Positions 35,493 through 46,560 of a stretch of DNA of 64,000 nt are shown in pieces (positions within the stretch are counted from its first letter, which is position 1; each line of letters starts with the position of its first letter). Below the pieces are notes generated by a model that saw only the letters and a list, made by a program, of their open reading frames with translations, did no database searches and was not told the DNA's origin. Source of the DNA: Auanema rhodensis (lineage: Eukaryota; Nematoda; Chromadorea; Rhabditida; Rhabditidae); assembly GCA_964057225.1 (NCBI GenBank), contig OZ059896.1, positions 16,938,501-17,002,500 on the forward strand, given 5' to 3'. Made by a program: the position numbers and the translations under genes.

Positions 35493-37006
35493 TCAATACT
35501 TATCGGCAAGTAAAGGATATTCACATACGTAATTGATCTTCTTGCTAGCTTGTCGTAATCCCCAGTATCCGAAAATCACTTGTTTATTGTCTTCATATTC
35601 TACATTTGTATACAAAACACCACCAGAATTGCCAGTTATATTTCTTGTATCATTTTCAAGTCCTATAATCATGAAAAGTAGAATCGTCTTTCATATAGTT
35701 TATATATCATTACCTTCGATGTTAGGCCTCCATCTTGTATATTCCATTTGATAATCTCCTCTTGCTGCGATTGAAGACGTTAGTTCCCACTTAGATTGAT
35801 CGTTGGAATAATGAATTGAAGTCCATATAATACCGAGAGGTGTGGGATTATTAGGTAATTGTTTAGCAGCCAAACCTACAACCATTTGTATTGATTTACA
35901 TAAATTCTCTTTTCTTTTTGACTTACTAGCAACGAATTTGTTATCGCCATCGCTAAAGATTTCAGCTAAGTGACCGTGATAGGTTGCGCATGATTCTTCT
36001 GCATTCTTTTGAGACAATTCATGTGAAAACGCTTTGAAGCAAGATTTTCCATATATGGCCCAAGTATTATCTGGACATCTCATAGCCTTTTGATCTGCCT
36101 TATTATCTTTAAATAGACCAAATATGTGATGAAAACTCTTAGTTATCTTTAGCACTAACGAAATTCACAAGCTCTTCCAGCAGATTGTTCTTCCCCTCCT
36201 ACAAGAATAGCTGTCGTAGCAGTAGCATATTTAACATTTGGCTGAAATAGAAATAGTTTTTTCCCAAAAAATGTTCTGTGCTATTTGTAATTTAATTGAT
36301 TGCTGAAATGCATTTTTTAGCAAAAAAATCATTTTCGCAGTAATAAGAGTAAGAAACTATCAAATCAACTTCTCTCTTCATCTTTTTTTAAAGTTTTTTT
36401 GTTACCTTTAAACCAAATTGTCCTATATATTCTTGCACTTCTTCGTTTTTAGTCATGCCATGTCCTCCATGATTTAACAATTTTCCTTTACGACCAAATA
36501 AGTTCAAAAGTAGGCAGTTTCCTACTTTATTCTAAAATAAGATCTCGTTTCTTTTTTTAGTATAATTGTTTTGAATTTTTTAATAAATAAACAGAAGAAT
36601 TATATGTTTGTTTATAAAAGCACAAGTCTATACATCTGCAGGCCATCGACGTCACAGCTATCATATCATAATGATCTAACATCATTATCAACACTGTGAC
36701 CTCATAGAAATATCTATGTCAAAACGTCACGCGATAAAATATATTTTTGTCTTTAAAAAAATTAAATGATCTGAATCAAAATAAAATCATATATGAACTG
36801 TTTTGAAGATTAGTTTAAGGAAAAAAATGGACAATTCATTACTTCCATGAATACTACACAATGATCGTTTACTACAGCACTATGATATTGCAAACCCCAG
36901 CATCGCTGTTGAAATTCCAAATCTGAATAAGAAAAAGGTTAAATGTATTTCTTTTGTCTTCATCTTTAAATCTCTCTCTCACTCTTGCTCTCCCTTGCTC
37001 TCTGTA

Positions 37007-37072
<66 letters not shown>

Positions 37073-38011
37073 TCTTCCTTTCTTATTTGTGCCTCTATAA
37101 TTTTCTGATTTTACCCCTTTCTATCTCTTTCTCTTGTTTTTTTCTCAACCTCTCTTATTCCCATCACAATTCGTGTTTCTTTCTGCTTCTCCGTCTGGAT
37201 GGGCATCTAAAAAAATGATGAAAGCCCTCAAGGACACACCACCCATGGCTTATTAGGGTTCCAGTAGCACCTCAAGAAAAATTAAAATCTCTCTCATAAT
37301 GCAATTCTCTCTCAACTTTTTCTAAATTCATCATTGTACCTCTTTTCTCTCGTCTTTGTTAAGAATCGTTTTTATTTATTTATTCCATTTCATGTTTCCT
37401 TTCTGTCTTTTCGCACTAACTATCCATTTAGGGCAAGAGAAGTAAATGAAATGACAAAAAATTGAAAACCGCTTAATAGTTCTCCTAGACTGAAACTCTC
37501 AATTGTGCGCTGTAAATTGACAGCAAACCAAAAAAAATTTGTTTAAGTCTATGTATGAATACATGTTATTTTTGTGAAAATAAAAGCTTTTTTCTCAATA
37601 AAATATTCTCTTCATACATGTTGATTCCTGATCTTCCACTAACATCTACACCTTTTTTGGTCAGAATCTAATGATTTTCAATGAATTCTTTGTCAAAAAT
37701 CTCAATCATCTTGCCTGCTTTCATACAGTGTGAATGAAGAAAAAAATGGGTTTTAAACAATTAAATGAGAAGAAGACAATTTCATCTCTTTTATTTTCTC
37801 TAAATAGGCACTTAGGGAGAAATATGTTTAATCATTTTGAGAACCTTTCTACCAAAAAAAAGAGATTTTTATCTGTTAATTTTTTTGAAAATTCGAAAAA
37901 TATACCTCGTCTTGGAAGAATGGCATCATCTGGATATGTGATCGAGGAGAAAGCAAATGGTAGCCAATAGTTGATCACTACTAATATGGATGAAACTTTT
38001 ATCCAAATCAT
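35493..38011 (-). CDS. Secreted C-type lectin protein with a PAN-like N-terminal half
   Basis: Predicted extracellular protein of 301 residues. Exons: 38011-37906, 36922-36843, 36531-36406, 36241-36160, 36106-35927, 35875-35714, 35662-35493; phases agree. Signal peptide MIWIKVSSILVVINYW. Residues about 35-130 hold RCWGLQYHSAVVNDHC and VGNCLLLNLFGRKGKLL, resembling a PAN/apple fold. The C-terminal half is a C-type lectin domain: CPDNTWAIYGKSCFKAF, then AEESCATYHGHLAEI, WTSIHYSNDQSKWELTSS, YTRWRPNIEG and a final YWGLRQASKKINYVCEYPL. The long-loop calcium motifs (EPN or QPD with WND) are not seen, so sugar binding is doubtful. The 53-base intron at 36159-36107 is unusually short and its acceptor (TTTAAAG) is weaker. 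Intron 1 (about 1 kb) holds a long CT microsatellite. Confidence 0.8.
37009..37070. repeat. (CT)n microsatellite
   Basis: Long CT dinucleotide run in intron 1 of the lectin gene, within a wider pyrimidine-rich stretch from 36970. Confidence 0.9.
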
Positions 38012-38433
38012 TAGAGTATCTCGTGTTGGTGTTTTTGTTGTTGCTGTTGTTGTTAATTGTGTATAGTACAACTACCAAAAGAGTAACAGCACAGCAGCAC
38101 TAGAAGTGTAGCAATCCGATGGGATTACGTCGAATGAAACACATTTTCTCAACGATAATTTTTATTTCTCTGGGAAATTTGCTCATGCCATTAAACACGT
38201 ATATCATATAATAAATAAAGTAGTTTATTCAATACATGACTATACATATATCATTCACACAAATAAATTAGAGATCATCAATATTCAATATAATACATTA
38301 CCATTATAATGTGATCATTAACAAATTATTTCACAAACAAATGGTGAAAATGAAGCAAATATGGATGGGGAGGGCGAAAGAAAAATGAAGGCATAAATGA
38401 GAAGATGAAAGGAAAAGTTAGGCTTTTTCTTCC

Positions 38434-41400
38434 TCACTGCTTTCTCTCTTTTTCATCTGGATCCGTTCGGCATATACCTGTCTTGCGCATAGCTGCTACC
38501 ATCTCGTTGCCTGATTCTTTCGGAATCAGTTTGAATAGGGGATGTCGTCGTAACATCTTCTTGAACTCAGATTCATCTCCCACAATTCCAATTATAGTTA
38601 AACGTGCTGAAAGTATTACACATAAGTTGTTATTTTCTTCGAGATAGTTTTCTTTATGAGACTTCTCTCGTTTTTGATCTTTGATTAAGTTAAGTGAGAA
38701 CACAAAGGGCAATAACCGGGCTGGCAAGGGAAGCCTATCGAGGGACGGTGAAGATGTGAAGAGAAGAGAGAATTAGAGGGACAGAGAGTGAGAGAGGGAA
38801 ATAGAGAGAGGGAGGGAGGATAGAGAGGGAAGAAGGACGAGAGAGAGAGAGAAAGAGAGAGAAATAGAGAGTGAGAGAGAGAGAGAGAAAGAGAGAGAAA
38901 AAAGTACCTAAGAGAAAGAAAGATAAGGTTTTGGAAAGATGTAGGAACATAGCCAAGACTATTTCAGCGACTTAAGTTAAACTTCACAGTCTGCTCTCCG
39001 TATTAACACTTCTGGCCATGACAATGACCCCAAAGAGATAAGCTATTGTTGTTACGTCATTTGAAATGATTTGATTTTTTTTGTTATAAGCAAGTTCAGA
39101 TTGGGTTCGAAAACAGATCACGCCCATTAAAGGTATGAAATGTTCAATGATTTCACATATAAGGAGAAAAAAATTTTGTGACTGATGGCCGAATGGTGGT
39201 TTATTATATGTAGCAGAATGAATTGCATATTATTTGATTTTGTGGATCATTTTAATTCGTACGAAAAACATCTCGCATTGACATACTCATGTCACAGCCA
39301 ATTTCTCAGCTAGACAGGTCATGAAAAATAGCAAATTGAATTACTGTTTCAAATAAAACGCTTTCTAATATAATTCAAATAAGGTTGGCTGACCTTGCAA
39401 TTCAATTTAACAGCCTATATTCTTGGAATACGTCATTCACCGAACTACAAGGGATGGTCGAAGTTCGACCTCGAGAAGCTATTCCAAACTTTTCAGATCA
39501 CAGGTATAAATTTTAGGGTCACATCAACACAAATTTTAAAAATACGTAATCAAGGATCGGGTTGATACGAATCAAATTAGTAAAAGAGAAAATGATAAAT
39601 CATACTTATATCGTCAATTGGTATTCCTAGCTCTGAATAATTTTTTTCTGATAAATCTATGTCATAAGCACAACCAACAATCATCTTGTTATTGATTTCA
39701 ATATCATCTAACAGCCTTAAACAGTTAATATGTGTATAAGTTCTTAAAACTTTGATTTTCTTTTTTTTTGTTGCCATCCTTTCCCAAGAAGGAAGTTACA
39801 AGTTGATTACGTAAGGAACCTACTTCTGCCTGCATTCTTCATAGTTCAAATTGCTAAAATCGGCTGCTTTTCCCATATATGATAGAGTTGTCTATAAGAA
39901 CAAAAAAATCTCAAATTAACTTCCTCGGTTTTCAGTTGTTCATTCAGAAACAAAAAAAACGGAACGAAGGTCTATACAACTTTCCAAATACTTACGGAAC
40001 ATCCATAGATAGCGGGAAGTGGAAACAGAGTGTAATGTCTGCTGTTCCGTATTCCATGTACCTTCAGATCATCATCTTCTTTCTTGCTCTAGATATACAG
40101 GTGATATAAGGAAAATGCAAGTTCGTGCAAACATACAAGCTCCAGGAGATCTGTAGTTACTTTGGAATGGGTGTTACCCTTTTCAGGAGTATAATCATGA
40201 ACTGATGTGGCTTGATTGAAAAACGGCCGCAAGCCTGACTTTTCCAAGTCATCTTCAAAAAAAATGCTTATATAATTAAAAAAAACTTTAATACTAAAAC
40301 ATATATTAAATAAAATGAAATATAAATTCTTACTTTTCAGTCCTTCATAAAAATATGTTAATGGATAAATAGTTACATCATCACTTTGCTCAATGATAGG
40401 CTCCGACATGCATCGTATTGAAACTTTTAAACCATGACAATCTCGTGTACGAAATTGTTGACAAATTGTCAAAATTGTGCACGACTCACAATCTCGGATA
40501 AAAACGCTGCAACGAATTAGTATAAAGCCTATTTTCTTTTTCATCCGGTTTGTCTATGTTCTTTATTTATTATTTTTGAAACATGCTCAACTCTGTTGCT
40601 TCTTGAAACTGATTGCAGTGAAAATAAACAACAGCTTCTGGTTTAGCTATTGATATCAGTTTGTGAACACAATGAACGACATGTGAGAATCTTACAAGTT
40701 ACGTTAATGAATTTTTGCGCTGAATGTTCTATTTGCTGACAGGAATTTTCGTCTTATAACAATCATCAAGATGACGAAAGTTTAATGGCTAACCTTATTA
40801 TTTTATTTAATTCTTCCTCTCTCTCTCTCTCTCTCCCAGAAACTAGTATACGTTACAAGAAAAAAGTAGTATTATAAGAAATGAGGGAACCACAAAATTC
40901 TAAGAAAACAGTTTTCTTTCACACACGGTATACATAAATTTGTTTTGATATTGTCGAAATAATCCAAAAAGAAAAGAAAACGCGTAAATGTTTATAAATA
41001 TAAGAATGATGAGGATATTATAATGATGATAATGTTCTATTAAATTTAACTAATATACTCATTAAATTATTCTCATTAAAAATATGTTACTTATCTAAAT
41101 CATAATCATTTATGTAATATATTTTATTTCTATTTTTTCATTTGAATGAGAATTTTACTTTTTTTTCATGTAGAGGTTTGAAATTGCACAAAAGGGCATA
41201 TTTTAATTGTATGATATATCATAATGATTGAAGCAATTATTATGAATTTTTAAAATAGAATATTTCGGACTTACCTCCCGGTACAAGGACCAAGAATAAT
41301 TAAACAATCTCGACAATCATCTATATTAATGGAAGCTGTGTGGCCCAGTATAATAATTGTACTTTCCTAAAACAGAAAAAAAATATTTTGGGTAAAAGTT

Positions 41401-41809
41401 TTTTTCAGTTATAATATATACTTATGGAAAATGATATATATATATAATTTTAATTCTGTTATCATATTCTGCTATTAATACAAATAATCACCTTGCAATT
41501 TTCAATCACTGCGGGGTCTCCATTAAAATCTTTCCTCAGCTCTGTACCATTGGCAACGTCTTTCAAAATTAGATTAGCAACATTGGAAGGTTCGCGTTTA
41601 TCCCTGTAAATATCATGATGATCTCATGAATTAAAAATATTGATATCTAATGCATATAATATATTACGGAAGATGTTTATGGAGAATGTACAAAGGAAAA
41701 CGTACCAAGAGAACTGAGTTTCCTGCGTATGACTCGAGTTTTCTTTGACTTTATACTGATCTTCCCGTTTGGGACGTCTGGGCTTATGAACACAGCATAT
41801 CCAAGGCAT
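38434..41809 (-). CDS. rpi-2: RP2 (XRP2) homologue, ARL3 GTPase-activating protein
   Basis: RP2 stimulates GTP hydrolysis by ARL3 and so helps unload lipidated cargo in the cilium. Exons: 41809-41706, 41603-41492, 41366-41275, 40506-40334, 40252-40137, 40088-39996, 39891-39824, 39715-39606, 38606-38434, about 315 residues (human RP2 has 350). The TBCC beta-helix domain is clear: TQFSWDKREPS, DPAVIENCKESTIIILGHT, INIDDCRDCLIILGPCTG, SVFIRDCESCTILTICQQFR, EPIIEQSDD. The arginine of CQQFR and the glutamate of PIIE, 20 residues apart, match human Arg118 and Glu138, which are needed for GAP activity. The human N-terminal Gly-Cys (myristoyl/palmitoyl) is replaced by MPWICC, so Gly2 is absent although cysteines remain. 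The last exon is the least certain. If the exon at 39715 is read through instead, the protein ends at 39577 after 267 residues. Confidence 0.88.
38756..38900. repeat. GA-rich low-complexity tract
   Basis: About 145 bases of imperfect GA repeats within the last RP2 intron. Confidence 0.85.
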
Positions 41810-41906
41810 ACTGATGAAAAGTTATGTCTTGAGCCTCGACTAACAGCCTTATTGCAGGTGTAGCAATGGCTTAATCGTCTGCTCAAGGCTTTTCTCGAAT
41901 GAAACT

Positions 41907-41920
41907 GTTGCCATGGAAAC
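41907..41920 (-). promoter_or_regulatory. X-box (RFX/DAF-19 site) upstream of RP2
   Basis: GTTGCCATGGAAAC is a perfect match to the nematode ciliary X-box consensus GTHNYYATRRNAAC, and matches in both orientations. It ends 98 bases upstream of the RP2 ATG at 41809, inside the usual 60-250 base range for X-boxes in C. elegans. RP2 is a ciliary protein, so the site and the gene agree in function. Confidence 0.75.
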
Positions 41921-42733
41921 ATTGCCGTCGTCCCTCCCTCCACATGGCTACGTGAATTCTCTTCACAGCAGGATAAATAATCCTAATACGAAGAATATTT
42001 CTGGTTATTGATAACTTTCAGTATCTTCGCGAAATGCGAATTAGGAACAAAAGATGAAAAGCTGAAAAAAATGTTCATGAGGTGATGATTATAAGATGTA
42101 TAGAAACAAAAAACAACAACGTATATATATATATATATATGCAAATATATAAAATATATGCTATATAAATATATATTTTTTACCAGATATAGGATTATTT
42201 GAACTGCCAATTTCTAATTCAACTTTAAAATGTCAAAAAAAAAGCAAATAAACATCAGAAAACTACGATGCTACAAGTATTTTCAGGAAAAACAGCGGAC
42301 ACTGCCAAATCACACCCATTCGTGCGTCAGACCGAAAAATCCGTGTTATATCTAGATTTGTTTGAATTTTTCATAACTTTGCCAGACAAAGTTTCCTGTC
42401 TCTTAAAGATGTCTATTGTTAGCGGCTTTCTATGAAAACAACTAGAACTCCAAACGAACTTTTTCCAAAATACAAACTGCATCCAAATTCCACAAACAAC
42501 GGAGTAAAGTTTGTGCATTCACCAGAAATATTCATAAATAAAAAACGAAATTGAAAAAACAATCTCTTTATATTATTCCCACTTCAACAACCAATTAACA
42601 TCAACAAAAATCGCTAGTATCCCTTTCATCAGTTAGCATTCCATTCCAATTTTTTAAAAAAAAATATTATACAAGATATAAAAAACGATTTTGAAATTTA
42701 GGTTATATACAAGTGAGAGAAAATACTAGAGAT
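41921..42733. other. Intergenic between RP2 and the CNBP-type gene
   Basis: About 0.8 kb, AT-rich, with a (TA)n run at 42121-42141. It holds the far promoter of RP2 and the 3' UTR of the CNBP-type gene, both on the minus strand. No gene seen. Confidence 0.65.
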
Positions 42734-43386
42734 CTATTCAGTCTTTGGACAGTCACGGGAGATATGTCCAGTTTCCTGGCAATTGTAACAGCGCTTGGCA
42801 TCAACAGATCCAGTCTCGCTGCACTCACGGGAGATATGTCCAGACTTTCCGCAATTGTAACAACGTCTACCATTTCCTCCACCTGCTCCTCTGTCTCCTA
42901 AACAGTACACAGTTAAAATCAAATATTATCAAAAAAGCTAACCGTAGTTGCCACCGCGTCCACCACCAGATGGGCATTCTCTGGCAAAATGTCCAGTTCC
43001 CTTGCATTGATAGCACTCAACATCAGAGTTTCCTCCTCTACGATAAGATTGACGTCCTCCTTGATCTTGAGGGCATTCACGGGAGAAATGTCCAGTCTCA
43101 CCACAGGAGTAGCAGGCTGTAAAATAATTTATAGATTGTCATCCCAGAATAATCTCCCCTAATCGCGCACTTCGTCACCTCCGGCACCAACAAAACACAT
43201 TATACAAATAAAATCTAATTTTTTGGAGGAAGCGAGAAGAATTACCTAAGAAGCGCTCAACAACCCAAAACACCACCAACATCGTCCTCCTCCTCCTCCT
43301 CCTCCTCTGCGTTCGTCCTGATAGTTGGGACAGTTACGGGAAATGTGTCCAACGGTTTGGCATTTGTAGCATTCAACGTCAGACAT
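42734..43386 (-). CDS. CNBP-type protein with five CCHC zinc knuckles
   Basis: Predicted single-stranded nucleic-acid-binding protein of 147 residues, acting in RNA handling or translation by analogy with CNBP/Gis2. Exons: 43386-43281, 43116-42943, 42897-42734. Five CX2CX4HX4C knuckles: ECYKCQTVGHISRNC, CYSCGETGHFSREC, ECYQCKGTGHFAREC, CYNCGKSGHISREC, CYNCQETGHISRDC. Gly/Arg-rich linkers (RRGGGG, RGGNYGDRGAGGG) lie between knuckles 1 and 2 and between 3 and 4, where CNBP carries its RGG box. The first intron uses a weak donor (GTTGGT), chosen because it keeps the frame. TATTTTCAG lies 7 bases before the ATG, a likely trans-splice acceptor. Divergent from the proteasome gene, with 376 bases between the start codons. 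Confidence 0.9.
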
Positions 43387-43762
43387 GGTTAACCTGAAAA
43401 TAATTGCGATAGACAAATTACGAACAATAATATTATAATTTTAGTTAAAAATACAAGATATACTATACAGAATTAATTCTTATAATTATTATATACCCAA
43501 AAATATAGTTGAGACCTCGTGAGTTTGTCTCTGATGTGCATGTTATTACGGTATGTCACCGCATTTTCAAAATAGTCATCGTTTAGCATTGGAGCGAGTT
43601 AAATTGTCGTTAGAGCATTACACTAAACCTTTATTGTTAAATGCAACCAATAAACCATTGTGGCACTGATAATATTGTTTTATTTTTTCTTCATTATCAT
43701 TCTTATAAATATGTGTATTTAATATTTTTTTATATAAATAAATGTTTATTGCTCATTAAGCT
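43387..43762. promoter_or_regulatory. Shared divergent promoter region, CNBP-type and proteasome genes
   Basis: 376 bases between two divergent housekeeping starts. No TATA box is seen. Both sides carry an AG acceptor just before the ATG. Confidence 0.5.
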
Positions 43763-44796
43763 ATGGATACTATGCATGATGAGAAAAGAGAGGCTATTCC
43801 AGCCCTTGGATATTATCCACATGAACCAATTAGTACTGGTGTAAGTAATTACTAAAGAAATTTTATTCGAATTTAAAATCAGCATCTTATTGTTTTAGAC
43901 AACTCTTATTGCTATGGAATATGACGGTGGAGTAGTTGTTGGAACTGATTCCAGAACTAGTGCTGGGTTAGTTAATGTCACTGTTTTACATATTCAATTT
44001 GGTATTTTAAGTTCATTCATTTCTTCCCGTGCTACCAACAAAATTACCCCAATTACTGATAATTTGGTTGTTTGTCGATCTGGATCTGCTGCTGATACTC
44101 AAGCAATTGCTGATATTGCCAAGTACTATTTGGAAGTATTCAGGTACCTTTTACAGTATTTAATAATTATAAATATTTCCTCTAGTCTGAAAGAACGTTC
44201 ACCTATTTCTGTTTATCGTTCAACTCAAATCTTTCGTTGGTTCTTGCACAAATACAGGTAAATTTATCTTGTTAAATAATTTTTATAAAGATGAATTTAA
44301 GAGATCAACTTTCCGCTTCCGTTCTTGTCGCTGGTTGGGATGAACAAGAGGGAGGACAGGTAAGTATATGTGTTATCATTTTATTTCAACTCCTTTCTTA
44401 GCTTTATGCTATTCCTCTTGGTGGATTTGTCTCCAGACAGCGTTGCACTGCCTCTGGATCTGGATCTACCTTTGTTCAGGTTTGTAGTGTTTTTTGTTCA
44501 GTTTTGATTTGATTTGCTTAGGGATTCTTGGATAATGCATGGAAGCCTAACATGACCAAAGAAGAATGTAAAGCTATTGTAAAACAAGCTGTTGGTCTCG
44601 CTGTATTCAGAGATGGGTTAGTATTCACTTCATATTCTTATTTGTTTTTGCTTCTCTTAGATCATCTGGTGGAGTTGTCAGAATAGCCACAATTGATAAG
44701 GAAGGTACTAACCTCGAATTATACCGTCCAGATAAGCCAGGATTCCCAAGTGTTCTTCCTCCTCCATCTCATGTGACCTTTGCTACTCAGAATTAA
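43763..44796 (+). CDS. pbs-1: Proteasome subunit beta-1 (PSMB6 type), caspase-like catalytic subunit
   Basis: Catalytic subunit of the 20S core that cuts after acidic residues. 238 residues (human PSMB6 has 239). Exons: 43763-43840, 43899-43966, 44012-44143, 44186-44257, 44302-44359, 44402-44479, 44522-44616, 44661-44796. Exon 1 encodes the propeptide ending ISTG. Exon 2 begins with the catalytic threonine (TTLIAMEYDGGVVVGTDSRT), so the autocleavage site falls exactly on the exon junction. Further family motifs: SGSAADTQAIADIAKYYL, VAGWDEQEGGQLYAIPLGG, TASGSGSTFVQGFLDNAW, SSGGVVRIATIDKEG. The S2-pocket arginine context typical of beta-1 (FISSRATNKITP) is present. CTCATTAAG lies two bases before the ATG, a likely trans-splice acceptor. 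AATAAA follows about 90 bases after the stop. Confidence 0.96.
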
Positions 44797-45356
44797 CAAT
44801 TTGAATAAGGTGCAAAGTGTAAATTAATGGGTTATGTGAACTCTTATCGAACCAACTTTTCTCATCTAATTATTTATTGTATACAGATAAAATAAAGGTT
44901 GTCTTTACTCCGAACCCCTGTGTACTTGTGAAAGGGAAATAACCTAAAAGTATTTCAACGAGTTTGTCTCTTTCCAGAAGTCAACTTTCGATTTTATTTT
45001 ACCTTTCATGAGGTTGATGACAGGCATAAGGCAATTATAATATACGGCCTAGTTGTATGCGGTCATTGCAAACCAAATTGACTATTCCAGAAACTGACCA
45101 GTATCACGACCGGATTTTTCATTCAAAATTAGCTTTCTAAATTTTGTGACACATGGTCATGATTGGCAATCTCTTTTAGATTATGATGACCTGAAATTTT
45201 AGAATTCAAGATAGTGGCATTAAAAAGTATTGTATGTTTATTACTAATATTATCGGATATTTCATAACAATATACAATATATATTCATATACAATAGTGA
45301 TATAATAAAGCTATTACTTTAAAAATATGAAAGAGTTACGGTATTCGGGAACATTT
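44797..45356. other. Intergenic between convergent genes
   Basis: About 0.5 kb holding the 3' UTR of the proteasome gene (AATAAA near 44890) and AT-rich DNA. No gene seen. Confidence 0.7.
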
Positions 45357-46560
45357 TTAAAATATTAGCTTTTTTGTAACATGAGAATATTTTTTGGTTC
45401 GAAATCCTTTGGATTTTCTCCAAATAATTGCAAGTATGGATCTTAAAGCGTTAAAGAGATTACGTTTGTATACATTAACATTGGATTTTACACTAATTCC
45501 ACTACAACTTAAAACCTGCAGTCGACAAACTGAAGTATTCTTCCAAGTATGGTCCAAGTGTATTGACTGCCGCCAACATTAGTACAGGTAGCCAGGAGAC
45601 TTGGCGCAGCAGATATAGATGCCCGTTGCTAAATTTCTCATGTTTAAAATGTTCAAAGTTGCCTTTTTGTCTTAGAATATTCAAAAAAAAGTAATATTTT
45701 CCATATATAGATATCTTATGTTATGCGTTAAAAAGACAAGGTTTCCATAGGTGAATAAGAGCTGCTTTAGGATTGCCTTAGTAACACGAAACTAGTGTAA
45801 GGAAGCCAAAGCATCATCGTATAGTCGAAATATTTTCCGTAAGAGAGACTACGAAAAACTTTGGTATTGGAAAAACTATGAAAACTGAAAATTTGCTGAG
45901 AAAAACAGAAAATAGACTATATACACTATTTTAGTGATTATAACCTAAAGCGATCCTAAGTTACCGAAGTTATAATTGACTATTTTTTGTTTCCTCCCTT
46001 TTTAGCGAATGAAACAAGTATTTTCCCCTCACAATAAAAACACAATTTCTGTTTTTTTGCTAGAACATTCAATATTGAATAGTATTTTATTTTAATTTCC
46101 ATATGATATGTGCTAACCTGATCATATCCTTCTACGGTGGCGGGCTGACCACCTGTTGAACACGTTATTGCCACTGTGGCTCCTTGGGCATGGGTATTTC
46201 CAAAGGACACATCGCTATAGTCGAATCTGGAAGGTTGAGCTTAGTATGATTCTAATGTTAGGACAATTTTTCGAAATTATTACATCTCGCATCATTTGCG
46301 ACGTACCTGTACTGATCACTTTGATCAACTGCAGATACAGGATAGAGTATCAAATCAGAACAACGAGCTCCGACTTGGGCTGAAAATCACTTCAATAAGA
46401 AACTTGTTTTGTAATATTTTGAAAGAAAAGGCGTGAGTAATTCCATACGAATACGTGATAAGTTGACATTACCTGGATCACTGCTTTGAACAAAGCCTGG
46501 AGGTGCACAGCAATAAACCAGAGAGAAGAGAGAAAGAAGTATGGGAATGGGCGAACCCAT
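45357..46560 (-). CDS. Small secreted protein, C6-domain-like
   Basis: Predicted secreted protein. Exons: 46560-46473 (signal peptide PILLSLFSLVYCCAPPGF), 46379-46307, 46226-46118, 45628-45516, and a last exon somewhere before 45357 that I cannot place with confidence. The folded part contains ARCSDLILYP, GATVAITCSTGGQP, LLATCTNVGGSQYTW and GRILQFVDC. The spacing of cysteines (Cys in a strand, TC..G pair, then W....G....V.C) resembles the nematode C6 domain, and less well a sushi domain. Two readings of the last exon are possible, starting from about 45447; one would end in NILMLQKS and the other in HVTKKLIF. Convergent with the proteasome gene. Function unknown. Confidence 0.6.

Noticed and set aside
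38908-38950. Signal-peptide-like exon (MFLHLSKTLSFFLL) in phase with the exon at 38606
   Set aside because: It would give a 71-residue secreted protein, but the stretch is a pyrimidine tract ending in TTAG and looks intronic. The same 38606 exon joins RP2 in phase and brings that protein to a normal length.
39404-39500. Plus-strand exon-like stretch between RP2 exons
   Set aside because: It has an ACAG acceptor and a GTATAA donor and an open frame, but no partner exon on that strand, and it lies inside an RP2 intron.
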